Assembly (NCBI GenBank): GCA_016711805.1
Contig: JADJSH010000021.1
Coordinates: 16,077 to 80,076, forward strand
Reading direction: 5' to 3'
DNA from: Bacteroidota bacterium
Lineage (GTDB): Bacteria > Bacteroidota > Bacteroidia > B-17B0 > Aurantibacillaceae
DNA: 64,000 bases
Both the position numbers and the translations under genes were made by a program. The stretch's first letter is position 1, and every line of letters starts with the position of its first letter. A model generated the notes under the pieces. The model had not been told where the DNA came from, did not search any database, and was given only the letters and a program-made list of their open reading frames with translations. Of this stretch, positions 32,190 to 41,767 are shown one piece after another.

Positions 32190-34880
32190 GTGTTGTTTGT
32201 GGTTATTATCATTTTGTCTTCACTGCAAATTCGTTTATTGATTTTTAGTTTGGTAAACAACTCCACCATATCCTATAACATTAACGAGTTGTTTAATTTT
32301 AGTGCTTATAGTTTAATTGGAATTTTATCAGTTGGCTTTTTAATTTTTGCGTTTTACTTGTGTGTGGAGAAATTTATTATCATGTATGTCGATTACAAAA
32401 ATTTTGCAGGAATGTTGTTTGCTTTTACAATTACATGTATTGCCACGGCTTTTGTATTAAGTAAATCAAATCAATCACATGTCTTCGATTATTTGTGGCC
32501 CTTATTGTTAGTGTTAATCTCTTATTTTTTAAGACGATTTAAAGCGTCTTACAATTTCATAAATATTGGTTTGATTGTATTAATGTCAACATTTATTGTG
32601 TCTACCTTATTTAGTAAGTACGAGCAATTAAATAAAAAGCAAACTTACGAGGCTATTTCATTAGGTTTAACGGATAGGCAAGATGTGATCGCTGAGAATG
32701 AATTTAATAAAATTAGTAGTGCTATTAAATCGGATGCCCAATTGAAAAACTTGTTATCGTTATTGCCCTTAAGTAATGAGCAAATTGAACAAAACATCAG
32801 ACAACGGAATTTTAGCGGCTATTTTGAACGGTATGAAATTGTAATGTCGTTATTTAAAAATGATTGCACGCCAATTTTTATTCATTTAAATGCGATGTAT
32901 CTCAACGAAGATTATTTTAAAGAACAAATTGAAAAAGGTGGTTCGCAAACTATTTGCGACGATTTGTATTTTATTGATAAGGATAAAAAATCGATTCGAT
33001 ACATTGCTAAAATTGATATTGAAGACGTTAATAAAAATCCTGACAAAACCTTTCGCTTATTTATACAATTAGAACCTAAATTAGCAGTAAATTTAGGCGC
33101 TTTCCCTGATTTGTTATTGGATAAATCTTTAGAAAATAAATTAGAATCTAAACAAATATCGTATGCCGTTTATGAATCTAATAAGTTGCTCAACACCTTT
33201 GGCGAATATCAATATCCATTGTTTGTTAAAAACAATACATTTAAACCAGCTTCAAACGATTCGTATGAGCATTTTATTTACCCAATCAAAAATAATGTGT
33301 CGATTGTAATTACGGATAAAGCTTTTGGTGCATGGGGACGATTTACGTCTAACTCTTATTTATTTATTTTCTTCGCCCTATTAGTATTACTGGTTGTTTG
33401 GTTTAACTCCATCATCATCAAACGTAGCGAACGATTTAGTTCCTTAAATAACCGTATTCAGTTTATCTTAGTATCTATTGTGGTCCTTTCTTTGGCGGCA
33501 GTAGTAATTGGTACAGTGTGGGTAGTAACCTCTCAGTTTGAGTTGAAAAACGAAAAGGATTTGGTTTTAAAATCACAATCAGTGCTAAAAGAATTACAGC
33601 AAACGGTTGGTCAGCAAGATGCTTTAGAGCCTAATTATAAAGACAATACAACATTTCGCTTAAAGCGGTTGGCTCAGTTATTTGGTAGTGATATTTCTTT
33701 ATTTAATAAAAAAGGAATGTTGTATGCAACTTCTCAGCCTGCTATTTACGAGCAAGGATTAGTTTCTAAGTTCATGAATCCATCGGCTTATATGAATCTT
33801 ACACGAGGTATTTTAGCAAATTACACTCAAAAAGAAAACATTGGGTCTCTTAATTATTTATCGGCTTATATTCCTTTTTATAGTAAAAACGACAAATTGT
33901 TAGGCTATATCAACTTACCATATTTTGCACGACAAAAAGATTTAGAAAAAGAACTAACGGCTTATTTAACAACACTCATTAATATTTACACTATACTGTT
34001 TGCTATTACTACACTCATCGCTTTATTGGTATCTAATTTATTAACGAAACCATTAAGAATTATTAAGCAGCAAATTTCAAACATTCAGTTTGGTAAATTT
34101 AACGAAGCCTTGCAATGGCAATCGAAAGATGAAATTGGAAACTTAGTGGCAGAGTACAATAATATGTTAATTAAGTTAGAAAAGAGTTCGGAACTATTAG
34201 CTCAATCAGAAAGAGAAAGTGCGTGGCGAGAAATGGCGAAGCAAGTAGCGCATGAGATTAAAAATCCATTAACTCCTATGAAGCTTAATATTCAGCATTT
34301 ACAGCGAGTAGTGGAAACAAACCCTGACGACATAAACGATAGAGTAAATAAAGTATCAAAAATGTTGATTGAACAAATTGATACGTTATCTCATATTGCA
34401 ACTGAGTTTTCAAACTTTGCTAAGTTACCAACAACTAATTTAGAAGTGGTAAATATTTGTGATGTATTGCAAAGTGTTACCAATTTGTTTCAACAAAATA
34501 CGGAGTGTGAAATTTCATTAAATGCTCCTAATGCTTTATTAATTATGGCAGATAAAGAGCAGTGTTTGCGAATATTTACAAACTTATTAAAAAATGCAGA
34601 GCAATCTATTCCTGAAAACAGAAAAGGAAAAATTGAAGTCACTGCATTCGCTGATAAAAATAATGTGACGATTAAAGTAAAAGATAATGGTTGTGGAATT
34701 GCAGAAGAATTAACACATCGTTTATTCATTCCTAATTTCACTACTAAAACCACAGGTACTGGCTTAGGCTTAGCAATGGTAAAAAATTCGGTGGTGTCTT
34801 TTAATGGAACTATTTCTTTTGAAACGGATATTAATTTTGGAACAACTTTTATCTTAGTGTTTCCTGTTGTCAATCAATAA
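32190..34880 (+). CDS. Large membrane histidine kinase, C-terminal part (NtrY-like architecture)
   Basis: In the same frame as the preceding fragment; GTG 32190 is the first possible start after the TAG. The 896 residues contain several N-terminal membrane helices, a periplasmic domain (about 150-385), two helices around 387-450, a second sensor-like region, a helix near 600-620, HAMP (about 620-670), HisKA with H688 (KQVAHEIKNPLTPMKLNI) and an ATPase domain (NLLKNAEQSI, VKDNGCGI, TGTGLGLAMVK). The order resembles NtrY-type kinases of Bacteroidota. If the TAG is real, the kinase could only be made by re-initiation or readthrough. Confidence 0.88.
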   Translation: MLFVVIIILSSLQIRLLIFSLVNNSTISYNINELFNFSAYSLIGILSVGFLIFAFYLCVEKFIIMYVDYKNFAGMLFAFTITCIATAFVLSKSNQSHVFDYLWPLLLVLISYFLRRFKASYNFINIGLIVLMSTFIVSTLFSKYEQLNKKQTYEAISLGLTDRQDVIAENEFNKISSAIKSDAQLKNLLSLLPLSNEQIEQNIRQRNFSGYFERYEIVMSLFKNDCTPIFIHLNAMYLNEDYFKEQIEKGGSQTICDDLYFIDKDKKSIRYIAKIDIEDVNKNPDKTFRLFIQLEPKLAVNLGAFPDLLLDKSLENKLESKQISYAVYESNKLLNTFGEYQYPLFVKNNTFKPASNDSYEHFIYPIKNNVSIVITDKAFGAWGRFTSNSYLFIFFALLVLLVVWFNSIIIKRSERFSSLNNRIQFILVSIVVLSLAAVVIGTVWVVTSQFELKNEKDLVLKSQSVLKELQQTVGQQDALEPNYKDNTTFRLKRLAQLFGSDISLFNKKGMLYATSQPAIYEQGLVSKFMNPSAYMNLTRGILANYTQKENIGSLNYLSAYIPFYSKNDKLLGYINLPYFARQKDLEKELTAYLTTLINIYTILFAITTLIALLVSNLLTKPLRIIKQQISNIQFGKFNEALQWQSKDEIGNLVAEYNNMLIKLEKSSELLAQSERESAWREMAKQVAHEIKNPLTPMKLNIQHLQRVVETNPDDINDRVNKVSKMLIEQIDTLSHIATEFSNFAKLPTTNLEVVNICDVLQSVTNLFQQNTECEISLNAPNALLIMADKEQCLRIFTNLLKNAEQSIPENRKGKIEVTAFADKNNVTIKVKDNGCGIAEELTHRLFIPNFTTKTTGTGLGLAMVKNSVVSFNGTISFETDINFGTTFILVFPVVNQ

Positions 34881-34902
34881 TCATTTAATCTTGCTTCTAA
34901 AA

Positions 34903-36996
34903 TTATAGCTTTTTCAAAATCTTTGTATTAGAATTATACAAGAAAGTACCATCCGTTTTTTTGCAATAAAATAAATAAGAAGTAATAGGGTCGATAACAT
35001 TATACTCTGTATTTAATAATACTTCACCTTTGCCATTAATAAGACCCATTAATTCATTAAAAGATGTTCTGTATAGTGAGCCATTTAAATCGTCAGTTAT
35101 ATCTCCGTCTTTAAGAGTGAAGATGGATTTACCTTGGATGTTAATTAATTGACTTGTTCCTTTTTTAGAGACAATAGCAAGGTCATTTTTAAAATCTTGA
35201 GCTTCTTCAAATTCAACAGCAGTCACTGCTTTTAGTTTCCTATCTACATAACCATATTTATTGTTTTTTTGGATGCGTATGATGTCGCATTTTGCAAAAA
35301 ATAAATTAGTGTAGGTTCCAAAGTTGATGCTGTATCTTCCATTGGCATCTACTAAGGCAACTTCATCGTCTTGAATTAATTTAAAATATTTCACGTTTGT
35401 GTAATAGTTTGTTGGAAATGCAGGATTGTAATCGTAGTCTATGGCGGTAACAAAACATTTTTCTTTTGAATTATAAAAACCATATAAATTATTTTTCACC
35501 ACTAAATATATCTCATTTTGGTTTGGAGCGATGTAATCATATTCTACTGGCAAAATAATTTGCTCATGAATATTCATTAAGCCAAATTGATTTTTTTGTT
35601 TTACAACAACAATTGAATTAGTGTCAACATCAGAAATCCAATCCCACTGAGCTTGCAAAGCACTATTATAAATATCAACTAAGCCGTATTTATTAGAGAG
35701 ATAATAGGCAAAATTGTTTTTAAAATTCCCAAGCTTAGTATAAGTAAAAGGAATTACAACTTCTCCTTTTGTATTAATTGCTCCATAAACGTTGTTTGAT
35801 TTGCACACAAATAAGTTATCCGATGATTCATTTATATCTTGATAGCCTTTAGAAATATATTGCCCCGAACGATTAATTAAATAATATTGGTTATCTTTTT
35901 TTACAATAGCTACACCGTTTTTGTAACTTTCTGTTTCTTCAAAATAATGATTAGAAACTTTCTGACCTTCTTTGTTGATGTAAAAGCAGCTATCGTTTTT
36001 GCATACTGAAGCAAATCCTTCGCTAAATGCTGAGGCGTCATCAAATTGCGGTGCAATGATCCAATTACCTACAGTGTCAATGAAACCATACTTGTCTTCT
36101 AAATTTTTTAATGGCAATAAAATGTTTTGTGCTAAAGATATTTCTTTTATGATGGTTTCATTAAATGGATAATCGGGATATTTTTCTAAAAAATTGGTTA
36201 ACTCTTCTTTGCTGTAAGATTTTACGGACGTACTATACAATAATTTCCAGGCGGCTTCTTCTGTTAAAGAAGTACTGTATTTTTTTATGAAGTTATAGAT
36301 ACTGTCGCTTGAATGCAAGGGCTGAATTAAATTAAATAAATTACTTTCCGCAATAGTAACATTAGGATTGTTTGGGTATTGCTTGATAAATAGCTGGTAC
36401 TGATGAATCGTTTTATCAGGCGCTTGTTCGTTGTATTGATAGTCGTAATATAATTTTTTAGCTTTTATGTATAAACTACTTTGAGGATATTGTAATAAAA
36501 ATTGAGTTACTTGCTCGCTCGATTGCGAAGCTAAAGCCTTGCTCAGTTGCATGCCATCTCTTTTAAAATAAGTTTGAGCTAATAAAGTACTATCCGAAAA
36601 ATAGAAATGAGATAAAAAATAATTATAACTCTCAACAGAATTGTGACTGCTATATTTTTCGTAACCCTTATTTCCAACACTAATAGCTAGGGAGTTGATT
36701 GTTTCCTTGCTAATGTGATATAAAGAGTAAGTGGCGGTATCTTTAAACCGACTTTGACCAATGGCAATATATTTTGCAGCACTATCAATATTTGAAAAAG
36801 GATTATCGGTTCTGAAATAAATGTTTGCTAAACCATAAGATGCTTCGCAAGGATATTTTGATAGTGATTTATAAAATAATTGTTTGGCTTTAAAATAGTC
36901 AAATACAGAAAGTGCCTCGTAAGCATCCGAAATTTTACTTCCAAAAGCTTGCGATGCAAAACTTACTAATAAAATGATTACTATTTTTCTCATCAA
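34903..36996 (-). CDS. WG-repeat protein with TPR-like N-terminus, exported
   Basis: The 697-residue protein has a signal peptide (KIVIILLVSFASQAFG). Residues of about 20-280 are helical with TPR-like spacing (KLFYKSLSKYPCEASYGLAN). From about 300 on, WG (KWG) repeats dominate: KYGFIDTVGNWIIAPQFDDA, CFYINKEGQKV, NKYGLVDI, NQFGLMNI. Such proteins are common in Bacteroidota and probably act as periplasmic or surface binding scaffolds. It is divergent from the small membrane protein at 37040. Confidence 0.85.
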   Translation of the reverse strand: MMRKIVIILLVSFASQAFGSKISDAYEALSVFDYFKAKQLFYKSLSKYPCEASYGLANIYFRTDNPFSNIDSAAKYIAIGQSRFKDTATYSLYHISKETINSLAISVGNKGYEKYSSHNSVESYNYFLSHFYFSDSTLLAQTYFKRDGMQLSKALASQSSEQVTQFLLQYPQSSLYIKAKKLYYDYQYNEQAPDKTIHQYQLFIKQYPNNPNVTIAESNLFNLIQPLHSSDSIYNFIKKYSTSLTEEAAWKLLYSTSVKSYSKEELTNFLEKYPDYPFNETIIKEISLAQNILLPLKNLEDKYGFIDTVGNWIIAPQFDDASAFSEGFASVCKNDSCFYINKEGQKVSNHYFEETESYKNGVAIVKKDNQYYLINRSGQYISKGYQDINESSDNLFVCKSNNVYGAINTKGEVVIPFTYTKLGNFKNNFAYYLSNKYGLVDIYNSALQAQWDWISDVDTNSIVVVKQKNQFGLMNIHEQIILPVEYDYIAPNQNEIYLVVKNNLYGFYNSKEKCFVTAIDYDYNPAFPTNYYTNVKYFKLIQDDEVALVDANGRYSINFGTYTNLFFAKCDIIRIQKNNKYGYVDRKLKAVTAVEFEEAQDFKNDLAIVSKKGTSQLINIQGKSIFTLKDGDITDDLNGSLYRTSFNELMGLINGKGEVLLNTEYNVIDPITSYLFYCKKTDGTFLYNSNTKILKKL

Positions 36997-37039
36997 TTGC
37001 CCGTAAAATTATAAATTGCACCCAAAATATATCGAAAAG

Positions 37040-37231
37040 ATGTTCACAACTGGTCAGATCATTTTCACCTCCCTTTTTTCACTAGTTTTTATAGTAGGAA
37101 TGCTGTGGGCCTATAAGAAAGACAGTTTTACCAACAAAATGCACTTTAGAGGGGCTTCAAAAATCCTTTGGATTACCATTTTTTTGCTTTTATGCTTGTT
37201 TTTATATGTTAAAATGCGCCATCGCCTGTAA
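37040..37231 (+). CDS. Small two-helix membrane protein
   Basis: I start at ATG 37040 (MFTTGQIIF), 63 residues; an upstream TTG at 37016 would add eight polar residues. Helices lie at about 5-24 and 43-58, joined by a basic loop (YKKDSFTNKMHFRGASK). A similar small protein of unknown function is familiar from Bacteroidota. It stands alone, divergent from the WG-repeat gene. Confidence 0.68.
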   Translation: MFTTGQIIFTSLFSLVFIVGMLWAYKKDSFTNKMHFRGASKILWITIFLLLCLFLYVKMRHRL

Positions 37232-37292
37232 TTTTTAGTGCTTTTTTCTCTATTTTTACATTATAATAATTACAATCTTAATTTAGAAATTA

Positions 37293-38081
37293 ATGAAAAA
37301 TCTATTTTTAATTTTTTCTTTTGTTTTATCTGCATTTAATTTATGTGCGGGCGTTTTAGTGGTAGAAGGAAAATTTCAAAATAAGAATATTTATATTCAA
37401 AATTCATTTGGTTCAAATGGCGTTGGCTTTTGTGCAACCGAAATTAAAGTGAATGGTAAAATCACAACGGATGAAGTTAACTCTTCGGCTTTTGAAATTG
37501 ATTTAACTGCCATGAATATCAAGCCAGGGCAAAAAGTAACTATAGAAATTAGTCATAAAAGTGATTGTGTTCCGGTTGTTTTAAATCCCGAAGTTTTGAA
37601 ACCACGTCCTACATTTGAAGTAGTTAGCATGAATATTAATAGTGCAGGTATTTTAAAATGGACAACCAAAAACGAAAGCGGACCTTTACCTTATGTTGTT
37701 GAGCAATTTAAGTGGAACAAATGGGTATATGTTGGCGAAGTTCAAGGATTAGGAAATCCAGAAAATCACGATTATTCATTTCAAGTATCTACCCATAGCG
37801 GAGAAAATAAATTTAGAGTAAAGCAAGTTGGTTTAGCAACTACGCCTAAAGTATCTTCTGCAGTTATTGTTAACTCTACAATTGATAAACCTTATTTTAT
37901 GATTACTAAAGATAATAAGGCTATACAATTTACTAACGAAACATCATTTGAAGTGTATGACGCTTTTGGATCAGTTGTTAAAAAAGGATTTGGAAAAGAA
38001 ACCGATATTAAAAATCTTTCAAAAGGTAAATACTACTTATGTTACGATAACCAAGTAGCAGAGTTTGATAAGAAGAAGTAG
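37293..38081 (+). CDS. Exported protein with fibronectin-like domain and a T9SS-like C-terminus
   Basis: The 262-residue protein has a signal peptide (MKNLFLIFSFVLSAFNLCAG). Two beta-sandwich regions follow; the second (about 105-190, ILKWTTKNESGPLPYVVEQF, KFRVKQVG) looks like a fibronectin III domain. The last 60 residues (FEVYDAFGSVVKKGFGKETD, LSKGKYYLCYDNQVAEFDKK) have the three-strand pattern of a T9SS type A sorting domain in reduced form. Probably secreted or surface-attached. A strong terminator follows the stop. Confidence 0.75.
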   Translation: MKNLFLIFSFVLSAFNLCAGVLVVEGKFQNKNIYIQNSFGSNGVGFCATEIKVNGKITTDEVNSSAFEIDLTAMNIKPGQKVTIEISHKSDCVPVVLNPEVLKPRPTFEVVSMNINSAGILKWTTKNESGPLPYVVEQFKWNKWVYVGEVQGLGNPENHDYSFQVSTHSGENKFRVKQVGLATTPKVSSAVIVNSTIDKPYFMITKDNKAIQFTNETSFEVYDAFGSVVKKGFGKETDIKNLSKGKYYLCYDNQVAEFDKKK

Positions 38082-38098
38082 TATCAACGATATTTTAT

Positions 38099-38130
38099 AA
38101 AAAAGCTGTTACTTATGTGACAGCTTTTTT
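38099..38130 (+). terminator. Intrinsic terminator after the 37293 gene
   Basis: AAAAAAGCTGTTAC (38099-38112) pairs with GTGACAGCTTTTTT (38117-38130), a 14-bp stem with one G-T wobble around TTAT, ending in a T run. Because of the A/T symmetry it could act in both directions, serving also the convergent DUF4421 gene. Confidence 0.85.
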
Positions 38131-38149
38131 GCTTTATATAGTCTGTATT

Positions 38150-38174
38150 TGTCAGTTCGAGCGTAGTCGAGAAC
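38150..38174. repeat. Intergenic copy of the short GC-rich repeat family
   Basis: TGTCAGTTCGAGCGTAGTCG followed by AGAAC. The AGCGTAGTCGA core matches the in-frame copies at 21529 and 44826. This copy lies between two convergent genes, where such repeats are usually found. Confidence 0.55.
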
Positions 38175-38221
38175 AAATGACCACGGTGACAAACAACTTT
38201 GTGCCTTTGGGGCAAAAAAAG

Positions 38222-39271
38222 TTAAAACCTTAATCCCATTCCAAACTCTAACCAATTACTAAACAATCTAATTCTTGACTCTTTAATTGGAATGGTATTA
38301 AACTCAGTAGCATAAATAAGATTTGCAAAAAAATGATCTCCATTATAGCCTAATTGTGCTTTGGCAGTAGCATAGGTTGGCACATTAATCCAAAAACGCT
38401 TTTTATCGGTTTGCACATAACTCTGAAATTGAAAACCAGAGCCAGCTAATAATACTGGTGTAAAATGTACTTTTTTTATCACAAACTGATAGCCAAAGCC
38501 CAAATAAACAATGGTGCTAATAAAATTACCATATACCAATTTATCTAAATTTGGATACAAAGACCCCTGTGTAGGAGGCACAAAACTAGTGTCGGCCTCA
38601 ATACGTTGATACCTCTCACTTAATCCCATTAAAAAGGATCCTGCACTTTTCTTTTGTCTTTCGCCTTGCGCAAAAGCAGCGTTCATCGAAAAGTTTTTGT
38701 TGAAGTTAAATCCTAAATTTATACCGCCTTCAATAATACGTAAACCTGGCGATTTTGGATAGCCTAAGGAGTCTTGATTCCAATTAGGATAATATTGTTT
38801 ATAATTTGATAAATAGAAACCTTTATAATCTCTGTAAAATAAGCCCCAATTTACAATTCGGCCTTGAATATTAATGTTGATATTTCTAAATTTTGTGACA
38901 CCGTATTTTTTCTTTAAAGCGTCGCTAGGAGGTAATTGTAAAGCGGCTGAGATATATACTTTTTTAATTTTTAATGATAAGCCTACTACACCCGGCATAG
39001 CTGGCATGTATGAAAATTTTTCTCCCTTCCCAAATAGTCGATTACTTACATTAACTGAAACAATGGGGTAAACAAAACGTGGACGAATTAAAAAATTACC
39101 AGGAAATACTTCAATATTTTCAGGAATTTTATTTTTCTCCTTCTCCTGTTTTTTCTTTTCTTTTTTTTCGGCTTTTGTTAGCTTTTTTTTCGGCTCACTT
39201 TTTTGAGCCAATACGGTTGTATTCGCTAATAAAACGACTATAAAAAGGAAATATTTAATAATACGTGTCAT
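38222..39271 (-). CDS. DUF4421-type outer-membrane beta-barrel protein
   Basis: The 349-residue protein has a signal peptide (KYFLFIVVLLANTTVLAQ), a highly charged Lys/Glu linker (about 24-48), then alternating strands typical of an outer-membrane barrel (NFLIRPRFVYPIVSVNVSNR, INLGFNFNKNFSMNAAFAQG) and a C-terminal aromatic residue (EFGMGLRF). The layout fits DUF4421, an uncharacterised Bacteroidota barrel family. It is transcribed divergently from the GT2-DUF2062 gene. Confidence 0.78.
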   Translation of the reverse strand: MTRIIKYFLFIVVLLANTTVLAQKSEPKKKLTKAEKKEKKKQEKEKNKIPENIEVFPGNFLIRPRFVYPIVSVNVSNRLFGKGEKFSYMPAMPGVVGLSLKIKKVYISAALQLPPSDALKKKYGVTKFRNININIQGRIVNWGLFYRDYKGFYLSNYKQYYPNWNQDSLGYPKSPGLRIIEGGINLGFNFNKNFSMNAAFAQGERQKKSAGSFLMGLSERYQRIEADTSFVPPTQGSLYPNLDKLVYGNFISTIVYLGFGYQFVIKKVHFTPVLLAGSGFQFQSYVQTDKKRFWINVPTYATAKAQLGYNGDHFFANLIYATEFNTIPIKESRIRLFSNWLEFGMGLRF

Positions 39272-39349
39272 ACACTACAAACTTAGGGAATAAATAGAAA
39301 ATGAAATACGATTTTTGCAACTATATTTTTTTATTTTTACCGTCTAGTT

Positions 39350-40495
39350 ATGACCGAATCTCAGGAGCACAAATTACAAGTAAAGCAAAAATTTAAACAG
39401 CTTAAATGCTGCGTGCTTGTGCCTACATATAATAATGCCAAGGCAATAGAAGGCGTTATTCAATCAACGTTCGAGTATTGCGATGAGGTGATTATTGTAA
39501 ATGATGGCTGCACCGATAATACTGCTGAAATTTTAGCAAAATACCCTCAATTAAAAGTAGTTACACATCCTGTTAATCAAGGAAAAGGAGTAGGGTTAAG
39601 AAATGGCTTTAAAAAAGCCGTTGAATTGGGGTTTGATTATGTGATTAGTATTGATAGCGACGGACAACATTATCCAAAAGATTTTATTTTATTTTTAGAT
39701 AAAATAGAAAAAGAGCCAGGTAGTTTAATTATTGGCGCAAGAAACATGACGGTTGAGAATGTGCCTAACAAAAGTACCTTCGGAAACAAGTTCAGTAATT
39801 TTTGGTTTTGGGCTGAGACAGGTATTACTATGCCTGACACACAAAGTGGTTACAGATTATATCCTGTTCAACGACTAAAAAAAATATGGTTGTTCACCAC
39901 TAAGTTTGAATTAGAGATTGAAGTGATTGTAAAAGCAGCTTGGAGAGGAATTCCTGTTGTGTCGGTTCCTGTAAGTGTGTATTACGCTCCAGAAGGAGAA
40001 CGTGTTTCGCACTTCATACCAAGCAGAGATAGCACACGCATCAGTTTTTTAAATACTTACTTAGTGATATTAGCGGCTTTATTTTGGAGACCAGTTATGC
40101 TAGTGAGAAGCATTAATTTAAAAAACTTAAAAAGAGTTTGGAAAGCAGAGGTAGTTGCCGCTCACGAAAGCACTAACAAAAAAGCATTGTCGGTAGGAGT
40201 AGGATTGTTTTTTGGAATTGTCCCTATTTGGGGATTTCAATTTGCATTAGCTATTTTCACTGCTGTATTTTTTAAATTGAACAAAATTATCGTTGGTTTA
40301 ACGGCACAAATTTCCGTGCCACCATTAATTCCGTTTGTATTATATGCGAGTGTAAAAACTGGAGAATTTGTTTTAGGTCAAAAAGTAAATTTGGATTTCA
40401 CAAAACTTCTATCAGTTGAAACACTGAAGAATTTATACGTCTATTATATTGGGGCAACCGTGCTTTCTATAGTGGCTGGTATTGCAGGCTTTTAG
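39350..40495 (+). CDS. GT2 glycosyltransferase fused to DUF2062
   Basis: Residues of about 20-235 form a family 2 glycosyltransferase (CCVLVPTYNNAKAIEGVIQ; VNDGCTD; ISIDSDGQHYPKDF with the DSD metal motif), close to the DPM1/dolichol-phosphate-mannose type. Residues of about 265-381 are DUF2062, with three membrane helices (SVGVGLFFGIVPIWGFQFAL). The protein probably makes a polyprenyl-phosphate sugar donor or transfers sugar at the inner membrane. The GT-C-like TPR protein at 28875 might use such a donor; this is inference only. Confidence 0.88.
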   Translation: MTESQEHKLQVKQKFKQLKCCVLVPTYNNAKAIEGVIQSTFEYCDEVIIVNDGCTDNTAEILAKYPQLKVVTHPVNQGKGVGLRNGFKKAVELGFDYVISIDSDGQHYPKDFILFLDKIEKEPGSLIIGARNMTVENVPNKSTFGNKFSNFWFWAETGITMPDTQSGYRLYPVQRLKKIWLFTTKFELEIEVIVKAAWRGIPVVSVPVSVYYAPEGERVSHFIPSRDSTRISFLNTYLVILAALFWRPVMLVRSINLKNLKRVWKAEVVAAHESTNKKALSVGVGLFFGIVPIWGFQFALAIFTAVFFKLNKIIVGLTAQISVPPLIPFVLYASVKTGEFVLGQKVNLDFTKLLSVETLKNLYVYYIGATVLSIVAGIAGF

Positions 40496-40540
40496 TGACT
40501 TGGATATTATTAAAAGTATTTGGGTATAAACCAACAGTTA

Positions 40541-41176
40541 ATGAACCAAAATCCTAATCGTTATTTTATTATTAATAAGCCATACAAAATGGTATCGCAA
40601 TTTGTTAGTCCTGATAAGGTTAATTTATTAGGCGATATTAATTTTGATTGGCCTGAAGGCACACATGCCATAGGACGATTAGATAATAATTCGGAAGGCT
40701 TATTAATTCTAACAACTAATAAACGTGTTACTAAATTATTATTTGAAAGCGATACACCACATAAACGCACCTATTTAGTTCATGTTGAAAAAGTAGTAAC
40801 ACCCGAACGATTACTTCAATTACAAACGGGGATTACTATAAGAGTAAAAGGTGGAGGTTATTATACTACAACGCCTTGCGAAGTTGAGATTGTTGCAAAG
40901 CCTGCAAATTTGCCAAAGCGTGCGCACGAATTTAGAGAAGATTTACCAAGTTCTTGGTTAATGATTACTCTAACAGAAGGCAAGTATCATCAAATACGTA
41001 AAATGGTATCTTCGGTGTACCATCATTGTAAACGCCTAATTCGTGTATCAATTGAAGATTTAGAATTAGGAGATTTGCAACCAGGTTGCGTTTTAGAGAT
41101 TGAAGAAGAGGAGTTTTTTAGAAAGTTGAAGATTGATAATTGGAAAGAAGATCTAACCGCAAAGGACGCTGAGTAG
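40541..41176 (+). CDS. rRNA pseudouridine synthase, RluE/RluF/RsuA family
   Basis: I start at ATG 40541 (MNQNPNRYFIINKPYKMVSQ); the in-frame TTG at 40520 adds seven non-conserved residues. The catalytic motif GRLDNNSEGLLILTT contains the essential Asp. The TYLVHV, GKYHQIRKMV and LIRVSIEDLELG segments complete the RsuA/RluE-like domain, and there is no N-terminal S4 domain, as in RluE. It isomerises a uridine in 23S rRNA; the target base cannot be fixed from sequence. It lies 45 bp after the GT2 stop. Confidence 0.9.
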   Translation: MNQNPNRYFIINKPYKMVSQFVSPDKVNLLGDINFDWPEGTHAIGRLDNNSEGLLILTTNKRVTKLLFESDTPHKRTYLVHVEKVVTPERLLQLQTGITIRVKGGGYYTTTPCEVEIVAKPANLPKRAHEFREDLPSSWLMITLTEGKYHQIRKMVSSVYHHCKRLIRVSIEDLELGDLQPGCVLEIEEEEFFRKLKIDNWKEDLTAKDAE

Positions 41177-41205
41177 GAGCAGAGAGTGCAGAGGAGTTTA
41201 GAGGA

Positions 41206-41760
41206 TTACTTACTCTTCAAAAATTTATTCAAAGCTGCAATAATTTTTTTCGCTTCATCATCATCGAGTTGCATTCCAACTCTTATGTTTTTGCCTTGGC
41301 AATCAAACTCAATACGCTCACCGCCCTTTACCCAAAAGGTTTGACTAAATGTATCAGCAATACTGCCTGGTGTTAAAGTCACTAAACTAAAGTCAGAAAC
41401 TAAATTCAAGTCAAATTCTTTAATTTTGCCTTTGCCGTTAATGTCTTGTTGGTATAAAAGCTTGCCATTTTTAATCCATAGTTTTTCTTTACCAAAACGT
41501 TTCCACATAAATACGCGGATAATTTTAAATTCAAAATACGCCCAAAATGCTAACCAAACAATTAGCATCATTTTAGCTTTATCTTGTGTTAGAGTAAAAT
41601 AATTAGCCATTACAATAACGCCACTCACACTCCAAGCTAATAACCATAAGAACATGATATTTGTTTTTTTCTTATCACCTGTTGGTAATATCACTAAACT
41701 AAATACCTGATCTTTTATTAAAACAGAAGTACGTTTACTAATAACTTGAATGTTTTCCAT
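41206..41760 (-). CDS. Hypothetical inner-membrane protein
   Basis: The 184-residue protein has two adjacent membrane helices (about 36-53 and 62-84; IMFLWLLAWSVSGVIVMANY, MMLIVWLAFWAYFEFKIIRV) and a C-terminal cytoplasmic beta-rich domain resembling PH-like folds. No family assigned. Its start lies 7 bp after the comB stop on the same strand, so the two are probably co-transcribed. Confidence 0.7.
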   Translation of the reverse strand: MENIQVISKRTSVLIKDQVFSLVILPTGDKKKTNIMFLWLLAWSVSGVIVMANYFTLTQDKAKMMLIVWLAFWAYFEFKIIRVFMWKRFGKEKLWIKNGKLLYQQDINGKGKIKEFDLNLVSDFSLVTLTPGSIADTFSQTFWVKGGERIEFDCQGKNIRVGMQLDDDEAKKIIAALNKFLKSK

Positions 41761-41767
41761 AAAATAA

